Counted from the first letter of the stretch, positions 42,437-51,010 are shown. The stretch is DNA of 54,594 nt from an uncultured Bacteroidia bacterium (GCA_902785755.1 CACZZO010000030.1:1-54594), one strand, 5' to 3'. Numbers and translations: made by a program. Notes: generated by a model from the sequence alone, not told the origin.

Positions 42437-43420
42437 ATGGCAGAGCAGATTCTTCAGATAGAAAACGTTGACCCTAAGGAACTTCACGGCCCAAACGACA
42501 AGTATTTGGAATTAGTGAAAAGCATGTTTCCCAAGTTGAAACTCATCGCGCGTGGCGACTTTTTGAAGGTGATTGGCGACGATGAGGAAATCGAGTATTT
42601 CACCAACCGCTACGAAACTTTGATGGTGCAATTGGAGCGTTTCGGGAAACTTACGGCACAAACCGTGGAAGACGTGATGATGGCAAGCACCGACACTGAG
42701 TTGCAACAGAAGATGTCGGAGAGTGATGTGCTGGTTTTTGGGCGTAGCGGCGTGCCCATCAAGGCGATTACAGCCAACCAGAAGCGTATGGTCAGCGCAT
42801 CTGAACAGAAGGATTTGGTCTTCGCCATCGGCCCTGCCGGAACGGGAAAGACCTATACCGCCGTGGCTTTGGCCGTCAGGGCATTGAAAGCCAAGCAAGT
42901 AAGGAGAATCATCTTGACCCGTCCCGCCGTCGAAGCCGACGAGCATCTCGGTTTCCTCCCCGGCGACCTGAAAGACAAGCTCGACCCGTATCTGCAACCG
43001 CTGTATGATGCCTTGCGCGATATGATACCTTCCACAAAATTAGAGGGTTATCTCGAAGACCATACGATTGAAATCGCGCCTTTGGCCTTCATGCGCGGTC
43101 GCACCTTGGACCACGCTTTTGTCATTTTGGATGAAGCACAAAACGCCACGCGCAGCCAATTGAAGATGTTCCTCACCCGCATGGGACGTTCGGCCAAGTT
43201 CATCGTCACCGGCGACATCACCCAAATCGACCTGCCGCCCAAGACGCCTTCGGGATTGCCGCAAGCGATGGAGGTTTTGAAAGACGTGCGCGGCATCGAG
43301 TTCATCTATTTGGACGACAAGGATGTGGTGCGGCACAAGTTGGTGACGGATATTATTAATGCCTATAAACGGCACCACGAAGAAGAAACAGAACAACAAT
43401 CAAACGAAAACATACAATGA
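42437..43420 (+). CDS. phoH: PhoH-like ATPase
   Basis: 327 residues. An N-terminal KH-like region ([20 protein letters not shown]) is followed by a P-loop ATPase domain with Walker A G132[63 protein letters not shown] (Walker B) and [11 protein letters not shown]. PhoH proteins are linked to RNA metabolism and ribosome maturation; the exact role is unsettled. Its TGA overlaps the ATG of purC by four bases. Confidence 0.94.
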   Translation: MAEQILQIENVDPKELHGPNDKYLELVKSMFPKLKLIARGDFLKVIGDDEEIEYFTNRYETLMVQLERFGKLTAQTVEDVMMASTDTELQQKMSESDVLVFGRSGVPIKAITANQKRMVSASEQKDLVFAIGPAGTGKTYTAVALAVRALKAKQVRRIILTRPAVEADEHLGFLPGDLKDKLDPYLQPLYDALRDMIPSTKLEGYLEDHTIEIAPLAFMRGRTLDHAFVILDEAQNATRSQLKMFLTRMGRSAKFIVTGDITQIDLPPKTPSGLPQAMEVLKDVRGIEFIYLDDKDVVRHKLVTDIINAYKRHHEEETEQQSNENIQ

Positions 43421-44361
43421 ACGCATTAACCAGAACAGGTTTCAATTTCCCAGGCCAAACCAAGGTCTATCACGGCAAAGTCCGCGACTGTTATTTCATC
43501 AACGACGAGTATATGGTGATGGTCGCCACCGACCGCATCTCGGCTTTCGATGTCATCCTGCCCAAGGGCATTCCCTATAAAGGTCAGGTGCTCAACCAAA
43601 TAGCCGCCATGTTCCTCGATGCCACCGCCGACATCGTCCCCAACTGGAAACTCGCCACACCCGATCCGATGGTCACCGTGGGCCGCCTTTGCAAACCTTT
43701 CCCGATTGAGATGATTATCCGTGGCTACCTCACGGGCAGTTCGTGGCGCACCTACAAGAGCGGTCAGCACATCATCTGCGGCGTCCAAATCCCCGACGGT
43801 ATGAAGGAGCACCAACGTTTTGCCGAGCCTATCATCACCCCGACAACCAAGGCCGATGAAGGCCACGATGAAGACATCTCCCGCGAGGAAATCATCGCCA
43901 AAGGCCTCATCAGCGAGAAGGATTACACTCAAATTGAGGACATTACGAGAAAACTCTTCCAGCGCGGCACCGAAATCGCGGCCAAACAGGGCTTGATTCT
44001 CGTCGACACGAAATACGAGTTCGGCAAGATTGGCGACCAAATCGTGCTGATGGACGAAATCCACACACCCGACTCGTCGCGCTACTTCATCGCCGACCAA
44101 TACGAGGAACGCTTCGCCAAGGGCGATCCGCAAGTGCAACTCTCAAAGGAATTTGTGCGTGAGTGGCTGATGGCCAACGGTTTCCAAGGCAAGGAAGGCC
44201 AACAAGTGCCCGAAATGACACCCGAATACGTCAACAGCGTTTCAGAGCGTTACATCGAACTTTACGAGAAGGTGACGGGACACAAGTTTGAGAAGGCTCC
44301 CGACTCGGAAGACCTTTTGAAGCGCATTGAAAACAATGTGTTGAATTACTTGAAGTTATGA
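43417..44361 (+). CDS. purC: SAICAR synthetase
   Basis: 314 residues, the long form common in Bacteroidota. It joins aspartate to CAIR in purine synthesis. Motifs: [71 protein letters not shown], and [13 protein letters not shown]. Translationally coupled to phoH by ATGA overlap. A 15-bp-arm palindrome follows. Confidence 0.96.
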   Translation: MNALTRTGFNFPGQTKVYHGKVRDCYFINDEYMVMVATDRISAFDVILPKGIPYKGQVLNQIAAMFLDATADIVPNWKLATPDPMVTVGRLCKPFPIEMIIRGYLTGSSWRTYKSGQHIICGVQIPDGMKEHQRFAEPIITPTTKADEGHDEDISREEIIAKGLISEKDYTQIEDITRKLFQRGTEIAAKQGLILVDTKYEFGKIGDQIVLMDEIHTPDSSRYFIADQYEERFAKGDPQVQLSKEFVREWLMANGFQGKEGQQVPEMTPEYVNSVSERYIELYEKVTGHKFEKAPDSEDLLKRIENNVLNYLKL

Positions 44362-44401
44362 AAAATATGCAAAAATAATGCATATTTTTCACGAAAATTC
44401 A

Positions 44402-44434
44402 TTGTAGGGCTGTCGTGGTACGACAGCCCTACAA
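44402..44434. repeat. Perfect 15-bp palindrome (REP-like family A)
   Basis: TTGTAGGGCTGTCGT (44402-44416), loop GGT, ACGACAGCCCTACAA (44420-44434). Lies between the convergent ends of purC and the S8 protease and could act as a bidirectional transcript end, although there is no T run. Right arm equals 3989-4005 and 25734-25750. Confidence 0.85.
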
Positions 44435-44444
44435 ATTAATACGG

Positions 44445-46538
44445 TTATTCCACCACAATTTTCCGCGTTTCGCCACCCAATGTCACAAAATACAACCCTT
44501 GTGGCAGTTCTAATTTTTCTTTGTTCTTGATTTCCTTGGTCAGAATGGTCTGGCCGAGGGCGTTAGTGACGGTCATAGTGCCTGTGCCTTCAATGATTAC
44601 AAATCCTTTGGCTGGATTGGGATAGATCTTGAAGATGCTCCTATGGTTTTCGCAAAGTTGGTCGTATGGCCTTGTGCAAAACACCGCTTCGGGACTTGTG
44701 GGAGAGGCATAATACGACCTTGTCTCTTTTTTGCGTTGCGTGAAGGTGTAAGATGTGTTCGGCGTAAGGCCTTCAAACAGAGTAGAATCTTGCCATTCAC
44801 CACCGTTGATATTGTATTCGCAACCTTCTTCAATAACGAGGGTGATGCTCGTGTCGGTGTTGCTCTCCATCAGCGGGGCTTCGGGCATTGCCTGTTCTGC
44901 CTTTCGGATTGGGCCGACAAGAGGTGAAATTACGGTTCCCACACAATTCTCGGCAGTGACTTGCACGCAAATGTTCTCGTCAATGTCGTCCTCGGTCAAA
45001 GTATAAGTCTGGAAAACAGCACCTTCAATGTTAGTTGTGTCGCGTTTCCATTGGTAAGCCAATTCGCCCAAATCGGGGATGGATGGGATTGAACCCAAAT
45101 CCGTTACGGCAGTCAGGGTTTGTCCAAAAACAGGTTCGCCGTCAATCTTGACCTCACCAGTCAAAGTGGGCGTGGTTACGCCGTTTAATAAGTTTTCTAT
45201 TGCCCTGTATGCGTTTAGTCTTCTTCCCTCCGCTACCAAACCGTCGAGAGAAGGCAGATGGTCGGCACCGTCGAAAAGGGATTGTTTCACTGAAAGGCAG
45301 AAGTTTGCGGGGTCGCTTTTGCAGGCCTGCATCATTACCTCGGGCAGGGCGGCATACATCAACGCAATGGTTCCAGAGACTTGTGGAGTTGCCATTGAGG
45401 TTCCGGTGGAGTTGCCATAGTTGCTGTTAGGCGTTGTGGAATAGATGCTTGTGCCGGGTGCGCCAAGGTCGATGTTTTCGATGCCATAACCTGCGCTACC
45501 ATATTTCACATCTTGCGAAGTGGTGTTGGTGATGCCTATCAGATAGTTGCCTGGACAGGCAGACGGCACATCGCCGACCACATCGACATTCACGTTCAAG
45601 TTGGGGCCGGCACCGCAACTCAAAATGCCGACATTGCCCATTTCGTCGTACATCGAGCACCAGATGGGATAATCATCGGGATTGCCGTAATCGACGCCAA
45701 AGGATGAATTGGTGGCCACGATGAAAGCGCCTTCCTCGCCGTTGGTTTCATTGTAGCGGGCACGCATTTCCAAAGCGTATGAATAGGCCTCCACCACGAT
45801 GGATTCGTTGCTCGAACTTCCGCAAATGGACATAACTTTCACGTTCCAGTTCACGCCGCAAACGCCTTTTCCGTTGTCGCCAACCGCTCCAATGATGCCC
45901 GAAACATGGGTGCCGTGGTGGTTGGCACCGACATTTCCATTGTGGTTGTAGGCATTCCAGCCACGATAGTCATCCACATAACCGTTGCCGTCGTCATCGA
46001 TGCCGTTGTTGGGGATTTCACGGGTGTTTATCCAGCAATTCAGGTCTTCGTGACCCCAATCGGCACCGCCATCGATGACGGCCACCACAATAGTGTCGCC
46101 TGTCGCCGTGACACCGCCCGTGGTGAACTCTTCCCAAGCCTGCGGCAGGCTCATAATGGCTGGTGCCCATTGTTGGCCGAAATAGGGGTCGTCGGGAATC
46201 GCCTCGCGCAGGGTGATGTTGGTATGGTTGTTCTGGATGACGCGAACATCGGGATTTTTCCAAAGTCGCTCCATCTTCACTTCTCGTGATTCAGCCTTGT
46301 CTGCTATTTCGAAAAGCCAGATATTCAGCCTTTTGGACAACATTCTTTTAGGCGAAATCCCCACATTCGATTTGGCGGAAAAAGTAGCGGCATCCACGCC
46401 TTGCTCCAACCAAATGATGAATTCGTTTTCTACGAAAGTCTCGTTTTCGGTCTTGGTGATTTGCTCTTTCCCGAAAGAAAACAAAGGCAGCAACGCCATC
46501 GCCAAAACGATTGCTGATTTGATGATTGATGGTTTCAT
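44445..46538 (-). CDS. S8 subtilisin-like protease with type IX sorting domain
   Basis: A 697-residue secreted serine protease. After a signal peptide (MKPSIIKSAIVLAMALLPLFSFG) comes an N-terminal propeptide-like region, then the subtilase domain with D156 (VVAVIDGGADWGHED), H208 (HHGTHVSGIIG) and S381 (GTSMATPQVSG). Ig-like repeats follow, then a sorting domain (KIYPNPAKGFVIIEG...LPQGLYFVTLGG). It should be exported via Sec and type IX secretion. The ATG at 46571 is rejected since it falls inside the -7 box (46569-46576). The upstream same-strand gene is an XRE regulator. Confidence 0.93.
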   Translation of the reverse strand: MKPSIIKSAIVLAMALLPLFSFGKEQITKTENETFVENEFIIWLEQGVDAATFSAKSNVGISPKRMLSKRLNIWLFEIADKAESREVKMERLWKNPDVRVIQNNHTNITLREAIPDDPYFGQQWAPAIMSLPQAWEEFTTGGVTATGDTIVVAVIDGGADWGHEDLNCWINTREIPNNGIDDDGNGYVDDYRGWNAYNHNGNVGANHHGTHVSGIIGAVGDNGKGVCGVNWNVKVMSICGSSSNESIVVEAYSYALEMRARYNETNGEEGAFIVATNSSFGVDYGNPDDYPIWCSMYDEMGNVGILSCGAGPNLNVNVDVVGDVPSACPGNYLIGITNTTSQDVKYGSAGYGIENIDLGAPGTSIYSTTPNSNYGNSTGTSMATPQVSGTIALMYAALPEVMMQACKSDPANFCLSVKQSLFDGADHLPSLDGLVAEGRRLNAYRAIENLLNGVTTPTLTGEVKIDGEPVFGQTLTAVTDLGSIPSIPDLGELAYQWKRDTTNIEGAVFQTYTLTEDDIDENICVQVTAENCVGTVISPLVGPIRKAEQAMPEAPLMESNTDTSITLVIEEGCEYNINGGEWQDSTLFEGLTPNTSYTFTQRKKETRSYYASPTSPEAVFCTRPYDQLCENHRSIFKIYPNPAKGFVIIEGTGTMTVTNALGQTILTKEIKNKEKLELPQGLYFVTLGGETRKIVVE

Positions 46539-46568
46539 TTGTTTATGTTTATTTGTTAGTTTGTGGGA

Positions 46569-46576
46569 CAAAATTA
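46569..46576 (-). promoter_or_regulatory. -7 box for the S8 protease
   Basis: TAATTTTG on the minus strand, 30 bases before the ATG at 46538. Confidence 0.6.
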
Positions 46577-46723
46577 GCGAAAAAAACGGAATAACAGACT
46601 TTTGTCATCAATTCTTTCCTCATTTTCTTTATGGTCGTCTTTATCCTGTCGCCCGCAGTTTTAGTTGTTAATTGATTAGGCCACAAAAATACTATCTCCA
46701 TTTGTTTCAAGGAACTTTTCAAA

Positions 46724-46759
46724 GTAACCTATTCAGTTACAGTAACCTCATTGGTTACA
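46724..46759. promoter_or_regulatory. Tandem 18-bp palindromic operator-like repeats
   Basis: GTAACCTATTCAGTTACA (46724-46741) and GTAACCTCATTGGTTACA (46742-46759) are adjacent direct copies, each palindromic. They overlap the last codons of the XRE gene and lie about 150 bp upstream of the S8 protease promoter. Regular spacing suggests cooperative binding of a dimeric regulator; a transcript-end hairpin is the alternative. Confidence 0.6.
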
Positions 46760-46964
46760 CTTTCCCTTGAAACTCTTCGGAAAGGTCGCGGAAAAAGTCA
46801 TAATTCAATGCCTTGGAAATACGCTCAAGCAGGGCAATATCCATATTCTCCTTGCGGAAAATCCTATGGATATGCGGGCGAGCACAGCAAATGTCCTCCG
46901 CCAACTTTGTGGCCGTAACGCCCTGCTGCCGCATTACCTCTTTGATATGTTGCCCGATGTGCAT
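46755..46964 (-). CDS. Small XRE-type HTH regulator
   Basis: 69 residues, almost entirely one lambda-repressor-like HTH: IGQHIKEVMRQQGVTATKLAEDICCARPHIHRIFRKENMDIALLERISKALNYDF. No effector domain, so it probably acts as a dimer. Three TTCCACGC boxes lie upstream (46971-47038) and two palindromic repeats at its 3' end (46724-46759); either set could be its operator. The neighbour downstream on the same strand is the S8 protease, a possible target. Confidence 0.85.
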   Translation of the reverse strand: MHIGQHIKEVMRQQGVTATKLAEDICCARPHIHRIFRKENMDIALLERISKALNYDFFRDLSEEFQGKV

Positions 46965-46970
46965 AAAAAA

Positions 46971-47038
46971 GCGTGGAATTTGATCAACTTGTCAGCCCTA
47001 GGGTTTCCACGCCCGCTCAACTTCAAGTTATTCCACGC
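46971..47038. promoter_or_regulatory. Three TTCCACGC boxes upstream of the XRE gene
   Basis: GCGTGGAA (46971-46978), TTCCACGC (47005-47012) and TTCCACGC (47031-47038): one inverted and two direct copies within 68 bases just before the XRE start at 46964. Candidate autoregulatory sites. The rest of 47039-47218 is AT rich with no gene seen. Confidence 0.5.
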
Positions 47039-47218
47039 CAAATAATGGCGTTTCATAACGTTTTCTTGTTGAGCCATCTCTAACGAGACTATGTGGAAAT
47101 TTAGGGCTAAGAATTCGTCTTCGAAATGCTATTCTAAATGATTATGTATCTGTTTTAGTTGTTCGTTTTGTTATGTTGATTGTTTTTTATATTATTGATT
47201 ATTAATTGTTTAATGCTT

Positions 47219-47503
47219 TCAATTTGCTTCGGGCCATTCATCGTCACAACACAATTCCAAGTTGCCAAAATAAAGTGCATTTAACGGAAAACTTAAATCG
47301 GCATGTTTGCCCCAAATGAGGTTGCCATTGCGTAGCCAAAATTTCTTGAACTCCGAGATTTTCTTATACTTGTTATATTGAGGATGAGGATGTTTTTCGA
47401 AAAAACCACTGAAATCAATAGTTTGGGTGCTGCCGTCACTGAACAACAACGACAGCATCAAGCCATCCACATACTGCACATTATCAATACTAATCTGCTT
47501 CAT
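47219..47503 (-). CDS. DUF2442 domain protein
   Basis: 94 residues: VQYVDGLMLSLLFSDGSTQTIDFSGFF, then FWLRNGNLIWGKHADLSFPLNALY, the DUF2442 pattern. Its ATG overlaps the end of the DUF4160 gene by four bases. This pair is widespread and is suspected to be a toxin-antitoxin-like module, but the activity is not established. Confidence 0.85.
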   Translation of the reverse strand: MKQISIDNVQYVDGLMLSLLFSDGSTQTIDFSGFFEKHPHPQYNKYKKISEFKKFWLRNGNLIWGKHADLSFPLNALYFGNLELCCDDEWPEAN

Positions 47504-47799
47504 TTCAACTTCGTTTTAATGTCAGTACATCTTACCCGTTTCTTATAGACGAAGAATGAAACCCATTTCTCCACTATCTCCTTCCAATACTTTTCAATAA
47601 ACTCAATAGCTGTCCTTTCATCTTTACCCACCAATGGTTTCCCCTTATCTCTTTTCTTGATTTCAATCAACTCGCCATCCACAATTATCAAGTCAAAAAT
47701 GGTCATTCGGTCTTGATGCTCTACATGAACATGGATGGGCTCGTGCTCTTGGGAAAAGAACGAGAATATGAATCCAAAATAGGTATAAATATCAGGCAT
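47500..47799 (-). CDS. DUF4160 domain protein
   Basis: 99 residues: MPDIYTYFGFIFSFFSQEHEPIHVHVEHQD is the diagnostic DUF4160 opening with conserved His residues (EPIHVHV). It is the first gene of a two-gene unit with the overlapping DUF2442 gene and has its own -7 box at 47829-47836. The C-terminus (SFFVYKKRVRCTDIKTKLK) is basic. Confidence 0.86.
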   Translation of the reverse strand: MPDIYTYFGFIFSFFSQEHEPIHVHVEHQDRMTIFDLIIVDGELIEIKKRDKGKPLVGKDERTAIEFIEKYWKEIVEKWVSFFVYKKRVRCTDIKTKLK

Positions 47800-47828
47800 G
47801 GCTATTATATTTGAGGCTTTTCCATCTG

Positions 47829-47836
47829 CAAAAATA
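47829..47836 (-). promoter_or_regulatory. -7 box for the DUF4160/DUF2442 pair
   Basis: TATTTTTG on the minus strand, 29 bases before the ATG at 47799. Confidence 0.7.
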
Positions 47837-47875
47837 GCAAAATTTCCGAAAACCCGTAGTTTTCACAGCGTTTTT

Positions 47876-48733
47876 TCACAAAAGCGGCACTTCAACCCAA
47901 TGTCCATCCCTATAGTTGACCACACTGCGATAACCCGCTTTCTTCAAGGCTTCCTCGGCGGCGGCAAATTCGAGGGTGATTTCGCTGAAATGGTGCGCGT
48001 CGGCGGAGATGATGGCGGGAATGTGCATCTTGCAGGCCTCCTCCATCAGCCAAGGCGAGGGATAGAAGCCGTTGTAGCGTTTCTTGTAGATGCCGCGCGT
48101 GTTGATTTCCATTATCAAGCCTTTTTCGCGAATGAGGTCGAGGGTTTCTAAAGCTAACTTGCGATACCAAGGCTCATCTTCGTGGAAATAGCGGTCGCGG
48201 TTGTGCATCTTGATTTTGTCGAAATGGGCGATGATGTCAAACGACTCGTTTTCAATCATTTCGTTGGACTGTTCAAAGAATCGGCGCACGGCGCGACGGA
48301 TGTCGCCATCGAAGAACTTTTGCAGGCCTTCGTCATAGACTTCCCACTTGGGACCGTCGATAAACCAGATTTCGTCGGGGTTGGCCGACTGGCCTACCAA
48401 ATGCACGCCACCAATCAGATAATCAAGGTGATACTTTTCTTTGGTCACGGCGAAAGGCTCGGAAACGCCCGTGAGGTAATCGGCTTCCAAGCCGCAATAC
48501 AAGTCGATTTTTCCTTTGAATTCTTCTTTCAGTTGGGCGATTTCGGCCACATAACGCGGCATATCGGCCTCCTTTACTGAGAAATTGTTGTCGAAGGGCA
48601 AAGGGCTATGCTCCGAAAAGCCCAAAGTCGTCAAGCCCTGACGGATAGCCTCTTCCACGATTTCGCGAGGCTGCGATTTGCCGTCGGAATAAACACTGTG
48701 GGTATGTAGATTGAAGTTTTGCATGATAATCAT
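47876..48733 (-). CDS. PHP-domain histidinol-phosphatase-like protein
   Basis: 285 residues. PHP metal motifs are clear: NLHTHSVYSDG, GFSEHSPLPF, CGLEADY, GGVHLV, IIAHFDKI, and ISADAHHFSEI. This is the HisK-type histidinol-phosphatase family, so hydrolysis of histidinol phosphate is likely but no other his gene is near. The start at 48733 overlaps the MNT gene stop (ATGA); M4 at 48724 is an alternative. The coupling to a HEPN/MNT pair is unusual. Confidence 0.88.
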   Translation of the reverse strand: MIIMQNFNLHTHSVYSDGKSQPREIVEEAIRQGLTTLGFSEHSPLPFDNNFSVKEADMPRYVAEIAQLKEEFKGKIDLYCGLEADYLTGVSEPFAVTKEKYHLDYLIGGVHLVGQSANPDEIWFIDGPKWEVYDEGLQKFFDGDIRRAVRRFFEQSNEMIENESFDIIAHFDKIKMHNRDRYFHEDEPWYRKLALETLDLIREKGLIMEINTRGIYKKRYNGFYPSPWLMEEACKMHIPAIISADAHHFSEITLEFAAAEEALKKAGYRSVVNYRDGHWVEVPLL

Positions 48734-49032
48734 TTCTTATATAAAACCTTCCCCTCTCGGTCAATACTTTCAAGCAAATCGGGGTTTTTCAGCATGGAGA
48801 AAAGGCTCAAATCCACAAAATAAGGCAGATAGAGGTCGTCAATCCTTGCATCAAGAAGAGCCAATTGCAAATAAGTCAAAGCGTTGCCTTTCAATGTAAT
48901 GTCAATGTCGGAGGCGACACGGTTTGTCCCTCGTGCACGTGAACCGTAAATGATGGCCTCTTCCACTTCGGGAATTGATGCCAATGTCGTGCGCAAGGCT
49001 TGAAGTTCCGTATCGTTAAGTCCAAATTGCAT
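48730..49032 (-). CDS. MNT-type minimal nucleotidyltransferase (antitoxin-like)
   Basis: 100 residues: EEAIIYGSRARGTNRVASDIDITL holds the G-S-x(n)-D-x-D nucleotidyltransferase motif. Such MNT proteins pair with HEPN proteins; in type VII toxin-antitoxin systems the MNT modifies (AMPylates) and silences the HEPN RNase. Here it follows the HEPN-like gene by five bases and precedes the PHP gene with a four-base overlap. Confidence 0.88.
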   Translation of the reverse strand: MQFGLNDTELQALRTTLASIPEVEEAIIYGSRARGTNRVASDIDITLKGNALTYLQLALLDARIDDLYLPYFVDLSLFSMLKNPDLLESIDREGKVLYKK

Positions 49033-49037
49033 AGTGT

Positions 49038-49481
49038 TTAGGATTGTGAAAACAAGTCGTTTGGAATTTTGGAAACAAGATTTTCCATCGCGTCATACAG
49101 AGCAACAAAAGCCTGAAAATAAGAGGCTTTAACTCGCGATACTACTTCAACGGCTGTATCTTCATCATAGGTGTGAGAAGTGTCGTTTCTCCTCTTTATC
49201 ATCTCCATCCATGTGGCACTGTCGCTAATCAAATGGTTTTCATACGCCCACCGAATGGCATCCCTTGAACCCATTATTTCCTTGTCGGTGCCTTGGTATT
49301 CGGCATACGACTTGATGAGTTTCCACGCCAATTCAAAAGTAAATTCAAAACGTTGAATCAGTCCATCCGCCTCAAAATCATTCAATTGGCGCTTGTCCAT
49401 TTCGTTGACCACTTCCGCAAGACGGTTCAATGCCTTGTGATAGCTTTGCAACTTCTGTTCCCATCTTGGAATTTCGCTCAT
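49038..49481 (-). CDS. HEPN-like nucleotidyltransferase-substrate-binding protein (HI0074 family)
   Basis: 147 residues, all helical: LIQRFEFTFELAWKLIKSYAEYQG and EMIKRRNDTSHTYDE are typical of the HI0074 family. RNDTSH fits the HEPN R-x4-H RNase motif. With the MNT gene directly downstream it forms a likely HEPN/MNT toxin-antitoxin pair. The start at 49481 is fixed by the -7 box at 49499-49506; the ATG at 49541 lies upstream of it. Confidence 0.87.
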   Translation of the reverse strand: MSEIPRWEQKLQSYHKALNRLAEVVNEMDKRQLNDFEADGLIQRFEFTFELAWKLIKSYAEYQGTDKEIMGSRDAIRWAYENHLISDSATWMEMIKRRNDTSHTYDEDTAVEVVSRVKASYFQAFVALYDAMENLVSKIPNDLFSQS

Positions 49482-49498
49482 GGCTTCAAATTTTTCGG

Positions 49499-49506
49499 CA
49501 AATATA
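49499..49506 (-). promoter_or_regulatory. -7 box for the HEPN/MNT/PHP operon
   Basis: TATATTTG on the minus strand, 17 bases before the ATG at 49481. Confidence 0.65.
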
Positions 49507-49552
49507 GGAATTTTTCTGGAATAACCCTTTTGCGGACACACGCGGTGCGTTC

Positions 49553-50791
49553 CTACACAGTGGAAACCACCTTGTAAACCTTATCCCCGCGCCTCACCAA
49601 CGACTTCACGGGAATGGAGCAAAATTCGCCTTTCACGGTTTGATCAACCGAGCCTAAATCCACGCGGATTTCGCTCAAAGTGGCTTCATAAACGCCGGTT
49701 GTCGGACCGATAATCATGATTTGTTCGCCGAGTTTGAGGTCGTGGCTGTCCATTCGGATTTCGGCCACGCCTAATTTGCTGTAGTAGTTGGTAATCAGGC
49801 CGATATATTCCTTGGTTTGGGTGGCTTGCGAGCCGTATTGCTTCGACCACTCGAAGGTGCGCCGGCCCAAATAATAGCCGTCCCAGAAGCCACGGTTATA
49901 GACGCTCTTCAACCGTTCCATCCAAACGTCGATTTTCTCTTGAGTGAACGTGCCTTCGCGGATGGCCTTCACCGCCTCGCTATAGACCGAAACCGTCATC
50001 TTGGTATATTCCGGCGAGCGACCACGTCCTTCGATTTTCAGCACTTCGACGCCTGCGTCCAAAACTCTGTCCAAGAATGGCAAAGTGCAAAGGTCTTTGG
50101 GTGACATAATGTATTCATTGTCAAGAGCCAACTCGTAGCCTTCCTCGCGCTCGCGCACATCGTAGCCGCGACGACAGAGTTGCAAGCAAGCGCCACGGTT
50201 GGAGGAAGAATTGAACAGGTCTTGGCTGAGGTTGCACTTGCCCGAAATGGCCATGCACAAGGCACCGTGGCAAAACACCTCGATGCGCACCAAGTCGCCG
50301 TGCGGGCCACGAATCTGCTGTTTCTCAATTTGTTCGGTGATATAACGAACTTGGTCGATGTTCAGCTCGCGGGCGGTCACCATCACATCCGCGAACTGGG
50401 AATAGTAGCGCACAGCCTCAAGGTTGGTGATGTTGCATTGCGTGGACATGTGTACCTCAACGCCAATTTGCCGGGCATATTGGATGACGCTTTGGTCGGA
50501 AGCGATGATGGCCGAAATGCCGTTAGCCTTAATCGCGTCAAGCAATTGGTGCATTTCCTCCATTTCCTCGTCGTAAATCACAGTATTCACTGTGACATAG
50601 CTCTTTACGCCGTTTTCGTTGCAGGTTTCGGCCAATTGGCGCAGGTCGTCCAAGGTGAAATTCTTCGCCGAGCGCGAGCGCATGTTGAGTTTGCCGATGC
50701 CGAAATAAACGCTTCCCGCACCGGCTTGTATGGCTGCTGCCAAGGCTTCATACGAGCCAACGGGAGCCATGATTTCGATGTTTTGTTTCAT
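49553..50791 (-). CDS. U32 family peptidase-like protein (TrhP/YegQ type)
   Basis: 412 residues. IEIMAPVGSYEALAAAIQAGAGSVYFGI opens the barrel; EVFCHGALCMAISGKCNLSQDLFNSSSNRGACLQLCRRGY carries the conserved Cys cluster of U32 proteins; ALDNEYIMSPKDLCTLPFLD and LKIEGRGRSPEY follow. Relatives (TrhP) make 5-hydroxyuridine at tRNA position 34 using prephenate, so RNA modification is more likely than proteolysis. A longer frame to 50911 exists only because a REP-like repeat (50814-50863) happens to be open in this frame; the start at 50791 matches the family. Confidence 0.9.
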   Translation of the reverse strand: MKQNIEIMAPVGSYEALAAAIQAGAGSVYFGIGKLNMRSRSAKNFTLDDLRQLAETCNENGVKSYVTVNTVIYDEEMEEMHQLLDAIKANGISAIIASDQSVIQYARQIGVEVHMSTQCNITNLEAVRYYSQFADVMVTARELNIDQVRYITEQIEKQQIRGPHGDLVRIEVFCHGALCMAISGKCNLSQDLFNSSSNRGACLQLCRRGYDVREREEGYELALDNEYIMSPKDLCTLPFLDRVLDAGVEVLKIEGRGRSPEYTKMTVSVYSEAVKAIREGTFTQEKIDVWMERLKSVYNRGFWDGYYLGRRTFEWSKQYGSQATQTKEYIGLITNYYSKLGVAEIRMDSHDLKLGEQIMIIGPTTGVYEATLSEIRVDLGSVDQTVKGEFCSIPVKSLVRRGDKVYKVVSTV

Positions 50792-50813
50792 CTTATACTC
50801 TTTAGGACGGCCC

Positions 50814-50863
50814 TTCGACAAGCTCAGGGACCTGCAAAAACGAGGTCGTTGAGCCTGTCGAAA
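50814..50863. repeat. TTCGACARGCTCA palindrome (REP-like family B)
   Basis: TTCGACAAGCTCA (50814-50826) and TGAGCCTGTCGAA (50850-50862) with one mismatch, longer loop than the copy at 35197. Read in the U32 frame it gives residues such as FRQAQRP and SLSLSKG, a known trap for start-site prediction. Confidence 0.8.
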
Positions 50864-50875
50864 CGCCGCATTTAT

Positions 50876-50904
50876 GAAAAAACCAGCCTGAAAATCAGAC
50901 TGGT
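50876..50904 (-). terminator. Rho-independent terminator of tRNA-Pro
   Basis: On the minus strand ACCAGTCTGA pairs with TCAGGCTGGT (50904-50882), followed by TTTTTTC. Confidence 0.8.
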
Positions 50905-50913
50905 GTGACAAAG

Positions 50914-50987
50914 TCGGGATGACAAGATTCGAACTTGCGGCCTCTTCGTCCCGAACGAAGCGCGCTACCGGGCTGCGCTACATCCCG
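50914..50987 (-). tRNA. tRNA-Pro(CGG)
   Basis: 74 bases with acceptor stem CGGGATG/CATCCCG, D arm with AGCGCAGCCCGGTAGCGCG, anticodon stem CTTCG/CGAAG around loop TTCGGGA (anticodon CGG), T arm GTTCGAATC, and discriminator A. The CCA end is not encoded, unlike tRNA-Leu at 32120. Confidence 0.94.
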
Positions 50988-51002
50988 AACCGTTTTGCGC
51001 TG

Positions 51003-51010
51003 CAAAATTA
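51003..51010 (-). promoter_or_regulatory. -7 box for tRNA-Pro
   Basis: TAATTTTG on the minus strand, 15 bases before the mature tRNA start at 50987. Confidence 0.6.

Noticed and set aside
50792..50911. N-terminal extension of the U32 protein
   Set aside because: It is encoded by a REP-like repeat; the conserved family start is MKQNIEIMAPVG at 50791.
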